In this document: piece by piece, positions 1-6,042 of the stretch
Layout of the letters: each line of letters begins with the position of its first letter
Numbering within the stretch: position 1 is the stretch's first letter
Source: an archaeon
Lineage (GTDB): Archaea > Asgardarchaeota > Hermodarchaeia > Hermodarchaeales > Hermodarchaeaceae
DNA: 8,204 nt
Direction: 5' to 3'
NCBI GenBank assembly: GCA_016550425.1
Contig: JABXGS010000143.1
Coordinates: 1 to 8,204, forward strand
The notes under the pieces: generated by a model
What the model saw: the letters and a program-made list of their open reading frames with translations, nothing else
What the model was told of the DNA's origin: nothing
The model's database searches: none
Made by a program: the position numbers and the translations under genes

Positions 1-1
1 A

Positions 2-187
2 ATCAAGGAACAAATCAGAATGATGGTGATGGTTTTGCAGGTAAACACTTTGCGTTGACTTGACACACAATAGCCCCCAAGGGACGCCCAGTCTCATACA
101 TTTTGTGACTGCTGAGGCGAACTCCTTTCCATTGGGTCTTATAAAATGCGTGGTTCCAGAACTATCGACAGAATCCTGAAATGACAT
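2..187 (-). CDS. Possible 5' part of an unidentified gene, cut by the left edge (weak)
   Basis: A minus-strand frame opens with ATG at 187-185, just after an in-frame TAG at 196-194, and stays open for 62 codons to the window edge. The product begins MSFQDSVDSSGTTHF and contains two cysteines eleven residues apart (in KCMRLGVPWGLLC) and a run of four histidines. It lies 27 bp downstream of the DUF35 stop on the same strand, so it could be the next gene of the mevalonate operon. Against it: no Shine-Dalgarno sequence precedes the ATG, I recognise no family, and 62 open codons can occur by chance. A plus-strand frame also ends near here (TGA at 61-63, open to the left edge), so the end of a convergent gene is an alternative. 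Confidence 0.25.
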   Translation of the reverse strand, partial: MSFQDSVDSSGTTHFIRPNGKEFASAVTKCMRLGVPWGLLCVKSTQSVYLQNHHHHSDLFLD

Positions 188-214
188 CAGTAACTAATGA
201 AACAGGCTATCTAT

Positions 215-805
215 TTATTTGTCGATCTTGTTTTCAGTGCTGTTTTCTTTCTTCTGACGGCGAAGCCGACGTTTCGCGTGCTCATAAGTCTCTTCAATGA
301 CTCGTCGTACAGATCGGCGTTTTCGTTCTTTCATGGGAACCTCAAGGTGAACAACACCCTCTTCACCTTCAACAGATGCGATGATATGGCCTGTGGCATA
401 CTCAGGAAGCGGACGGAATTTGTAGGCATAGCGAAGGACTCCCGTTCGTCCGGCTTCACCAATACGGCGAAAGACCACCTGGACGCTCAGACCAATCTTC
501 AGTTGCTCGAAATCTACATCCACGATTTGCGAAAGAACGAGAGGTCCTTCATCAAGTCGGACCAGTGCAATAGCATATGGGGCTAAATCTTTGAACCCCG
601 TTGGTGGATCGTGAATAATCGTGTATGAGTAGATTTTTCCTAGTCCAGAGAATTGCGTATCAACAAAATCGGTTTTTCTTCGGCATTTCGGACATAAAGG
701 GATGGGCGGGAAATATTTCGTGCCACATGTTCGACAGTGTCGACCAACAAGATTGTAAACGTTTTTGATTCGCCGCCATAACATTGGAACACTTTGCTCT
801 GACAT
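215..805 (-). CDS. DUF35 zinc-ribbon/OB-fold protein, scaffold of the thiolase-HMG-CoA synthase complex, with basic C-terminal extension
   Basis: This 196-residue protein has the two parts of the DUF35 family. An N-terminal rubredoxin-like zinc ribbon has cysteines C24, C27, C38 and C41. It is followed by an OB-fold of about residues 52-132, ending in the family-typical YKFRP. In archaea this protein bridges acetoacetyl-CoA thiolase and HMG-CoA synthase and helps pass the intermediate between them; its place directly after both genes supports that role. The ATG at 805-803 follows an AGGTGA site with 7 nt spacing and lies 17 nt after the thiolase stop. Unusually, about 64 residues continue beyond the OB-fold. 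Within residues 159-186 of this tail, 14 of 28 residues are Lys or Arg, so a basic helix is likely. The family core is certain; the job of the tail is unknown. Confidence 0.93.
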   Translation of the reverse strand: MSEQSVPMLWRRIKNVYNLVGRHCRTCGTKYFPPIPLCPKCRRKTDFVDTQFSGLGKIYSYTIIHDPPTGFKDLAPYAIALVRLDEGPLVLSQIVDVDFEQLKIGLSVQVVFRRIGEAGRTGVLRYAYKFRPLPEYATGHIIASVEGEEGVVHLEVPMKERKRRSVRRVIEETYEHAKRRLRRQKKENSTENKIDK

Positions 806-812
806 ATCTCAT

Positions 813-819
813 TCACCTT
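813..819 (-). promoter_or_regulatory. Ribosome-binding site of the DUF35 gene
   Basis: The minus strand reads AAGGTGA, complementary to the 3' end of archaeal 16S rRNA, 7 nt before the ATG at 805. It sits inside the 17 nt gap after the thiolase stop, so this gene has its own strong initiation site within the operon. Confidence 0.75.
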
Positions 820-822
820 CTC

Positions 823-2004
823 TTATTCGCGATTCAGGACATGAAGCACAGCAGTGGAGCCGGTGCCTCCGAGATTCAGCGTAATTCCGCGTTTAACGCC
901 TTTCACCTGGCGTTTACCTGCGGTTCCACGGAGTTGTTCAACAATTTCACAAACTTGAGCGATACCAGTTGCCCCGACAGGGTGACCTTTGGCTTTGAGA
1001 CCACCACTGACATTAGTAGGAATTTGCCCTTTCTTGTCAAAGAATCCATCCGCAATCCTTTTTCCTCCTTCACCCTTCTCAACAAAACCAAGGTCCTCAA
1101 CGGATATGATTTCGCTGATGCTGAATGAATCGTGGAGCTCTGCGATTTCGACGTCCTCCGGTTTCATCTTCAATTTGTCATAAGCTTGTTTTGCTACACT
1201 TTTCACTGCACGAAATGTCGTGATGTGTGGTCGGTCATGGATTGCAAGTGTATCAGAGGCTTGAGTGGATGCATCAATCCAAATGGGATCTCCTTCAAAT
1301 TTCTCAACCAGATCTCCTCGAATAATAATTGCTGCTGCAGCACCATCAGAGATAGGCGCACAATGGAGCATATGCAAGGGATCTGCAACAATGGGTCCCC
1401 GAAGCACTTGGTCAGTACTTATTTTGAAACGAAATTGAGCATAGGGATTATCTACGGCATTCGCATGAGCTTTCACTGCGGGGGCAGCAAGCTGTTCTTC
1501 AGTTGTCCCATAATGATGCATGTGACGACGGGCGAGGAGTGCAAAGAGGGCTGGGAAAGTGGCCCCAATTTGTCCCTCCCATTCACGGTCTGCCGCACTC
1601 ATCAGTGTGTCTGCAATGGCTGGTTCAGAGATATCGCTCATTTTTTCGCAGCCAATGACCATTGCAACTTTGTGTTCCCCAGATTTGACTGCTAGGTATG
1701 CATGACGAACAGCCACTCCTCCACTTGCACAGGCTGCTTCGACTTCAGTGGAGGCGATGGGGAGAAGTCCACCAGAGTCCGCAGCCATGACAGCTTGATG
1801 TTCTTGCTGGATGAACGAACTTGTCGATGTGTTACTGACATATAAGCAATCAATGTCGTCACCACTGACTCCGGCATCAGCTAGACAGGCAGTGGCAGCC
1901 GTTAATGAGATTCGGCGAATACTTCGGTCCCACTGTTCCCCAAAGGCAGTTTGACCAATACCGATAATTGCAACACGATCTTTTACTGGAATTTCTTTCG
2001 ACAT
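823..2004 (-). CDS. Acetyl-CoA C-acetyltransferase (archaeal Cys-His-His thiolase)
   Basis: The enzyme condenses two acetyl-CoA to acetoacetyl-CoA, the first mevalonate step. Numbered from the upstream GTG at 2013, the nucleophile is C95 in VEAACASGG, the His of AELHDSF is H294 and the His of AKGHPVGATG is H344. The second active-site Cys of bacterial-type thiolases is absent; the C-terminus has LNLGGTGST instead. This is the pattern of the archaeal/SCP2-like thiolases that work with DUF35 proteins. I prefer the ATG at 2004-2002 (393 residues, MSKEIPV) over the GTG at 2013-2011 (396 residues). GGAG at 2016-2013 is spaced 8 nt from the ATG, whereas the GTG overlaps that site. The ribosome-binding site overlaps the HMG-CoA synthase stop (TGA, 2012-2010), so translational coupling is likely. 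The alternative of a lipid-transfer or other acyl-CoA thiolase is unlikely in this context. Confidence 0.95.
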   Translation of the reverse strand: MSKEIPVKDRVAIIGIGQTAFGEQWDRSIRRISLTAATACLADAGVSGDDIDCLYVSNTSTSSFIQQEHQAVMAADSGGLLPIASTEVEAACASGGVAVRHAYLAVKSGEHKVAMVIGCEKMSDISEPAIADTLMSAADREWEGQIGATFPALFALLARRHMHHYGTTEEQLAAPAVKAHANAVDNPYAQFRFKISTDQVLRGPIVADPLHMLHCAPISDGAAAAIIIRGDLVEKFEGDPIWIDASTQASDTLAIHDRPHITTFRAVKSVAKQAYDKLKMKPEDVEIAELHDSFSISEIISVEDLGFVEKGEGGKRIADGFFDKKGQIPTNVSGGLKAKGHPVGATGIAQVCEIVEQLRGTAGKRQVKGVKRGITLNLGGTGSTAVLHVLNRE

Positions 2005-2009
2005 AATTT

Positions 2010-3059
2010 TCACTCCACTTTGATGGTGCGACGATGCTTCGCATATTGAGCGTAGTCAATGTAGACCTTATCGTTAATGTAATCTTGCACCATGGGTTTA
2101 CGCTTGCGTTTTTCTTTAATGGATTTCATTACCTCAATATGAAACGCGTCACTCCCTGCACCTGACCCATACGACACAACGAGGATTTTATCGCCAGATT
2201 TCGCCACATCGAGAGTAGCAGCCAACCCTAAGGGTGAACTCCCAGCATAGGTATTCCCCACATAATCCACAACTAAGGAAGGCTGTATCTGGTCGTCTTT
2301 GAATCCAAGTTGTTTTGCGGCTCGCCGCGGAAATTTGCCATTCGGCGAATGGAATACACCATAATCATAATCATTAGCTTTGGTTCCCATTTTTTCAAAG
2401 AGACCCATAGCAGCTTGTTGGACATGGCGGAAATAGGCGGGTTTACCGGTGAACCTGGACCCGTGCTCTGGGAAATCAGTGCCTTCCCGGCGCCAAAAGT
2501 CAGGAGTGTCACTGGTATACGAATAAGTTCCATCAAAACAGGCGACCATTTCCTCATCCTTGCCAATAAGAAACGCCGCTCCACCTGCGGCTGCAGCGTA
2601 TTCAAGGGCATCGCCAGGCTTAGCTTGAGCCGTATCAGCCCCAATCGCTAACCCGACATCCACTTCCTGGGACTTGACCAAGCCGATGCAAACTTGCATG
2701 GCTGCGGTTCCAGCTTTACAAGCAAAGGAAAAATCAGCACATTGAAGACTGTTTGGAGCGTTAATCGCCTCCGCGACGACGGTTCCGGTGGGTTTTGTAG
2801 CATACACATGGGATTCGGAGCCCACATAAACTGCCCCGATTCGAGTTGGATCGATTTGAGCACATTTCAAAGCGTTCCGAGCGGCTTCAACTGAAATCGT
2901 AGTCGTGTCCTCATCGAGTCCAGGTACACTCTTTTCAATTAATCCGAGCCCTTTTCCGATAGCTGCTCCATCTTTTCCCCAGACTCGGGCGATTTCTTCC
3001 ACTTTAATGCGATACTTGGGAATGTATCCGCCATAACCTAATATTCCAACTTCTGGCAT
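2010..3059 (-). CDS. mvaS: Hydroxymethylglutaryl-CoA synthase, archaeal type
   Basis: The enzyme condenses acetyl-CoA with acetoacetyl-CoA to HMG-CoA, the second mevalonate step, for isoprenoid lipids. From the ATG at 3059-3057 it is 349 residues, the usual archaeal length. The start [18 protein letters not shown] matches the family N-terminus. Catalytic residues in expected contexts are E82 (GSESHVYA), C114 ([11 protein letters not shown]) and H237 ([10 protein letters not shown]). An in-frame ATG at 3128 would add 23 residues ([19 protein letters not shown]...) that look like translated leader and are not part of the fold, so I reject it. An AGGAGA site precedes the chosen ATG with a rather long 12 nt spacing. 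The stop overlaps the thiolase ribosome-binding site. It is the first gene of the thiolase-DUF35 operon. Confidence 0.96.
   Translation of the reverse strand: MPEVGILGYGGYIPKYRIKVEEIARVWGKDGAAIGKGLGLIEKSVPGLDEDTTTISVEAARNALKCAQIDPTRIGAVYVGSESHVYATKPTGTVVAEAINAPNSLQCADFSFACKAGTAAMQVCIGLVKSQEVDVGLAIGADTAQAKPGDALEYAAAAGGAAFLIGKDEEMVACFDGTYSYTSDTPDFWRREGTDFPEHGSRFTGKPAYFRHVQQAAMGLFEKMGTKANDYDYGVFHSPNGKFPRRAAKQLGFKDDQIQPSLVVDYVGNTYAGSSPLGLAATLDVAKSGDKILVVSYGSGAGSDAFHIEVMKSIKEKRKRKPMVQDYINDKVYIDYAQYAKHRRTIKVE
2013..2016 (-). promoter_or_regulatory. Ribosome-binding site of the thiolase, overlapping the synthase stop region
   Basis: GGAG on the minus strand encodes the last Glu codon of HMG-CoA synthase and immediately precedes its TGA completion. 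It lies 8 nt before the ATG at 2004. It decides the thiolase start in favour of ATG over the GTG at 2013, and it implies coupled translation. Confidence 0.7.
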
Positions 3060-3255
3060 GGCACTCTTTGTCTCCTGGCGTTTTTGGTTGCGTGAGATAT
3101 CGCACTCCGCTATGTATCGGCTTTTCAATCTTCCGCTTCGTAGTTTTACTATTTCGGCAATCGGTTAATCGTATCGGATTAGACAGAACGGAATCGAATC
3201 CTCCTACATGCGTGGGTGAATACTCCAAAGATTGGAAAGATACAAAATGCTAAAT
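3060..3255 (-). promoter_or_regulatory. Leader and probable promoter region of the mevalonate operon
   Basis: These 196 bp separate the flavodiiron stop from the HMG-CoA synthase start, both on the minus strand. Near the synthase there is AGGAGA (3076-3071). Just after the flavodiiron stop the minus strand is T-rich (ATTTTGTATCTTTCC), compatible with an archaeal terminator but not diagnostic. I see no clear TATA box. A heptamer, GTATCGG on the plus strand (CCGATAC on minus), occurs twice, at 3114-3120 and 3171-3177; a related ATCGG lies at 3160-3164. These could be regulator sites. Small frames on both strands here lack good starts and look non-coding. Confidence 0.4.
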
Positions 3256-4446
3256 CTAGCTGAACGCAGCTTTGACCTTACGTCCAATTTCTTGTCCATA
3301 TTCAAAGCAGCGCTTTAAATCTTCCTCGCTAGGACGAAACCGCACATCTAATGGATCCATCACTTCACCAAATTTGAATTCCTTCAATTGCTCGGTGAGA
3401 ACCCGCGTCGCACCACCACCCCAACCATATGACCCGAAGGCCGCACCGATTTTGTTAGTGGGGCGAAGATGTTTGATATATGGCATGAACGCAGCTGTGG
3501 GATAGTACGGATCGATGTTATACGTCATGGCACCAACCACAATGGCTTTCGCTTCCATAGCAGCCCCTTGAACACGGCTGTGGTATTCTCGTTCAAGATC
3601 ATAGATTTCAGCAGGAACACCGACGCTGGCAATGCCTTCACGAATGGCTTCTGCCATACGTTTAGTACTCTTCCAAATTGTTGAATAAACCACTACAGCC
3701 TGTTCCTGTTCAGGATTACTGGACCAACGATGATAGATCTCAGTAATTTGGTCAATGTTCTTTCGCCAAATCGGTCCATGCGAAGGGCAGATAATCTTGA
3801 TGGGGACTCCTTCCACTTTCTTAAAGGCATTTAACACAGACTTTGCGTGGAATCGTACGATGTAGCTGTAATAGGCCCGGAGCGGTTCATACCAATCTTC
3901 AATTTGATCGGCAAACCGGTAGGGTGTGGCAATCTGCATGCCAAAAGCATCATTACTGAACACTAGCTGTTCCTCAGGCATATAGCTGATCATGGTATCC
4001 GGCCAATGGACCATGGGAATTTTCACGAAGGTCAAGGACCGTTTACCTAAGCTTAGGCTGCCACCGTCCTCCACAATTTCAAAAGGAAACTCGACGCCCG
4101 GATAGCTTTCTTTCATAAATTCAGCACCTTTCTCAGAAGTGATGATTTTGGCCTTCGGCATAACATCCAGTAAATCTTTGTAGGCTGTGGAGTGGTCAGG
4201 CTCAGCGTGCTGACAAATGATATAATCAATTTTTGCGGGGTCAATAATCGTGCGGATACGGTCCAAGAGCTCCTCAGTAAAGTTAGGAGCCACCGTATCA
4301 ATGAGGGTGACTTTTTCGTCATTAATCAAATAAGCGTTATAGGTGCCACCTTTTGGCGTCCAGAGGCCATGGAAGTCTCGGAGCATCCAGTCAATCGCAC
4401 CTACCCAATAGACACCTTTTACAATCTCAACTTTTTCTGTGGTCAT
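3256..4446 (-). CDS. fprA: Flavodiiron protein (O2/NO reductase; probable F420H2 oxidase type)
   Basis: This 396-residue protein has the two-domain class A layout. A metallo-beta-lactamase-like diiron domain covers about 1-245, and a flavodoxin domain about 248-396. The diiron ligands are all visible: H80, E82, D84 and H85 (QHAEPDHS), H147 (VHWPD), D166 (SNDAFG) and H223 (PSHGPIW). The FMN-binding loops are YSTIWKSTKRMA (254-265), GAMTYN (306-310 region) and GSYGWGGGA (338-346). There is no rubredoxin or flavin-reductase extension, so an external donor is needed. In methanogens the homologue FprA oxidises coenzyme F420 and reduces O2 to water; rubredoxin-dependent O2 or NO reduction is the alternative and cannot be decided here. 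The ATG at 4446 has a GGAGGG site 6 nt upstream. The gene suggests an anaerobe protecting itself from oxygen. Confidence 0.96.
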   Translation of the reverse strand: MTTEKVEIVKGVYWVGAIDWMLRDFHGLWTPKGGTYNAYLINDEKVTLIDTVAPNFTEELLDRIRTIIDPAKIDYIICQHAEPDHSTAYKDLLDVMPKAKIITSEKGAEFMKESYPGVEFPFEIVEDGGSLSLGKRSLTFVKIPMVHWPDTMISYMPEEQLVFSNDAFGMQIATPYRFADQIEDWYEPLRAYYSYIVRFHAKSVLNAFKKVEGVPIKIICPSHGPIWRKNIDQITEIYHRWSSNPEQEQAVVVYSTIWKSTKRMAEAIREGIASVGVPAEIYDLEREYHSRVQGAAMEAKAIVVGAMTYNIDPYYPTAAFMPYIKHLRPTNKIGAAFGSYGWGGGATRVLTEQLKEFKFGEVMDPLDVRFRPSEEDLKRCFEYGQEIGRKVKAAFS

Positions 4447-4452
4447 AGGATA

Positions 4453-4458
4453 CCCTCC
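4453..4458 (-). promoter_or_regulatory. Ribosome-binding site of the flavodiiron gene
   Basis: GGAGGG on the minus strand, 6 nt before the ATG at 4446, is the strongest Shine-Dalgarno site in the window and fixes that start. Confidence 0.8.
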
Positions 4459-4574
4459 ATATGGCAGGTTCTGTGGTAGCAGCTACTCTATCAAGTCGCT
4501 TAAAGTGTTTTTGATTTCCCTAACAGGCAGAAACCTTATGGGAACACACTACCCCCTATTCCAATACTCTATTT

Positions 4575-4578
4575 GGAG
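4575..4578 (+). promoter_or_regulatory. Ribosome-binding site of the acyl-CoA synthetase gene
   Basis: GGAG lies 8 nt before the ATG at 4587, supporting that start; the protein begins with the family-typical MERLLNPKSIAIVGAS. Confidence 0.7.
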
Positions 4579-4586
4579 CTACGGTC

Positions 4587-6005
4587 ATGGAACGACTACT
4601 GAACCCTAAATCCATCGCCATCGTCGGCGCTTCTACCAACATCACCAAGATGGGATCGCTCATCACCTTCAACGTCCGCTCCGGTGGCTACGAAGGCGAT
4701 GTCTACCCCATCAACCCCAACGCTGACAATGTTCATGGCTACAAAGCCTATCCCAGCATCCTGGACTGCCCCACACCCGATGTTGCCTCCATCATCGTAC
4801 CCAAAACCGCTGTCCCCGAAATCCTTGACCAATGCGCCCAAGCCAAGATCAAAAACATCATCCTCGTCACCGCCGGCTACCGCGAAGTCGGACCCGACGG
4901 CCAAGTCGCCGAAGAAGAAATCAAAGCCATCGCCAAGCGCCACCACTTCAACCTCGTCGGCCCCAACTGCGTCGGCATCAGCCGCCCCGCCCTCAAACTC
5001 AACCTTACCTCCATGCCTTACTTCCCCCCAAAGGGGCCGGTCGCTTTTGTCTCCCAAAGTGGCGCATTTGCTGCCCAAAACTTCCTCTCCGTTGAACGCT
5101 GGGGACTTGGACTCAGCACCGTCATCAGCACCGGCAATGAAGCAGTTCTCACTTGCACTGACTACATCCAACTCCTTGCCACTGATCCGGAAACCCGAGT
5201 AATCATCCTGTATATCGAAGGTTTTAACGATGGTCCCCGCTTTCTTCAAGCAGCTAAGGCGATTACTCCGAAAAAGCCCATACTCCTTATGAAAGTTGGT
5301 CGAACTAGCCAAGGACAACGAGCAGCCACCTCCCACACAGGTGCACTTGCAGGTGACAATGAAGTGTTCCAAGGAGCCATGCGTCAAGCAGGCGTCATTG
5401 TGGGTCAGAGCCTCGAAGACCTTTTTGACTGGGCTATGGCACTTGCCCACCAACCCTTTCCTCAAGGCAAAAACGTCGCCATTCTCACTAACTCCGGTGG
5501 ACCCGGCGTATCCCTTACCGATGTCTGCGCCGAAGAAGGTCTCACCGTTCCCGCATTACCGCCGACTGTGCAGAAACAGCTACACAGTTTCTTACCACCC
5601 ACCGCAGTAACAGGAAATCCTGTCGATAGTACATTTACCATCAATATGCGCATCTTCTCACAATGTGCAGACATCCTTCTCGCCTTGGATAATGTCGACT
5701 CCCTTCTCGTCCATGGCTTCTTCGGGCCTGATCTCATGGATCAATTTCGCCACAGCCCCGATGTCTCACAAGAAGCTATCACTATCATGCAAAACGAGTT
5801 CGGCGATGCCGCAAACCAACTCATCCAAACGACTCAGCAATACGGTAAACCTGTTTTAATTTCCTCTACACAAGATAGGCAAGATTCAGCAATTCGCACT
5901 ATACAAGATGCAGGAATTCCAGTCTACACAATGCCGGAGCGAGCCGCTCGTACACTCGGTATCATGACTCGATATGCTCAGTGGTGCAAACAACACTGTA
6001 CCTAG
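4587..6005 (+). CDS. acdA: ADP-forming acetate/acyl-CoA synthetase, alpha subunit
   Basis: The enzyme interconverts acyl-CoA, ADP and phosphate with acid, CoA and ATP, making ATP by substrate-level phosphorylation in archaeal fermentation. The 472 residues match a stand-alone alpha subunit. A CoA-binding Rossmann domain starts with IAIVGAS (10-16) and includes VGPNCVGI (124-131). Next comes a ligase domain with VSQSGA (155-160) and GNEA (183-186), then the phospho-His motif TSHTGALAG with H250. A second succinyl-CoA-ligase-like domain has NSGGPGV (302-308) and GNPVD (343-347). The ATP-grasp beta subunit is not fused and is absent from the window, so the active enzyme needs a partner encoded elsewhere. 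Substrate (acetate, branched-chain or aryl acids) cannot be read from sequence. Codon use is odd: 36 of codons 9-60 end in C, but only 10 of codons 420-472 do. Confidence 0.93.
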   Translation: MERLLNPKSIAIVGASTNITKMGSLITFNVRSGGYEGDVYPINPNADNVHGYKAYPSILDCPTPDVASIIVPKTAVPEILDQCAQAKIKNIILVTAGYREVGPDGQVAEEEIKAIAKRHHFNLVGPNCVGISRPALKLNLTSMPYFPPKGPVAFVSQSGAFAAQNFLSVERWGLGLSTVISTGNEAVLTCTDYIQLLATDPETRVIILYIEGFNDGPRFLQAAKAITPKKPILLMKVGRTSQGQRAATSHTGALAGDNEVFQGAMRQAGVIVGQSLEDLFDWAMALAHQPFPQGKNVAILTNSGGPGVSLTDVCAEEGLTVPALPPTVQKQLHSFLPPTAVTGNPVDSTFTINMRIFSQCADILLALDNVDSLLVHGFFGPDLMDQFRHSPDVSQEAITIMQNEFGDAANQLIQTTQQYGKPVLISSTQDRQDSAIRTIQDAGIPVYTMPERAARTLGIMTRYAQWCKQHCT

Positions 6006-6042
6006 TGATCATTTAGCGTCAGCCTGAACCAGACGAAACTCA
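6006..6042. other. Short convergent intergenic gap
   Basis: Only 37 bp separate the synthetase stop (TAG, 6003-6005) from the surface-protein stop (TAG on minus, 6045-6043). No hairpin or strong T-tract is visible in either direction, so the two transcripts may overlap at their 3' ends. Confidence 0.6.

Larger units (their letters stand above)
4447..4586. promoter_or_regulatory. Divergent promoter region between the flavodiiron and acyl-CoA synthetase genes
   Basis: The 140 bp must hold promoters for both directions. For the minus-strand flavodiiron gene there is GGAGGG at 4458-4453, and a TATA-like CTTTAAG at 4505-4499 preceded by an A-rich stretch that could be the B-recognition element. 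For the plus-strand gene there is GGAG at 4575-4578, 8 nt from its ATG, and a weak A-rich/TTATGG element around 4530-4540. A perfect inverted repeat, GTAGC-A-GCTAC, lies at 4476-4486, where the flavodiiron transcript would be expected to start. The ribosome-binding sites are firm; the promoter elements are tentative. Confidence 0.5.

Noticed and set aside
3060..3128. A 23-residue N-terminal extension of HMG-CoA synthase from the ATG at 3128
   Set aside because: The extension is unlike the family, while [18 protein letters not shown] from 3059 matches the usual archaeal N-terminus and gives the usual length.
3188..3202. A sequence resembling a tRNA T-arm (GGAATCGAATCC)
   Set aside because: The arms do not form the 5 bp stem with the T-loop in register, and no matching acceptor, D-arm or anticodon arm is present.
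3004..3228. A 74-codon minus-strand frame overlapping the 5' end of the synthase gene
   Set aside because: It overlaps the conserved synthase N-terminus in another frame and has no recognisable features.
3068..3253. A 61-codon plus-strand frame filling the gap between the flavodiiron and synthase genes
   Set aside because: It starts with TTG, has no ribosome-binding site, resembles no family known to me, and is antisense to the leader of the mevalonate operon.
4596..5465. A 289-codon open frame on the minus strand inside the synthetase gene
   Set aside because: It is fully antisense to a well-supported gene. Its product is a low-complexity run of Gly, Asp, Val and Ala that follows from the C-rich third positions of the sense gene.
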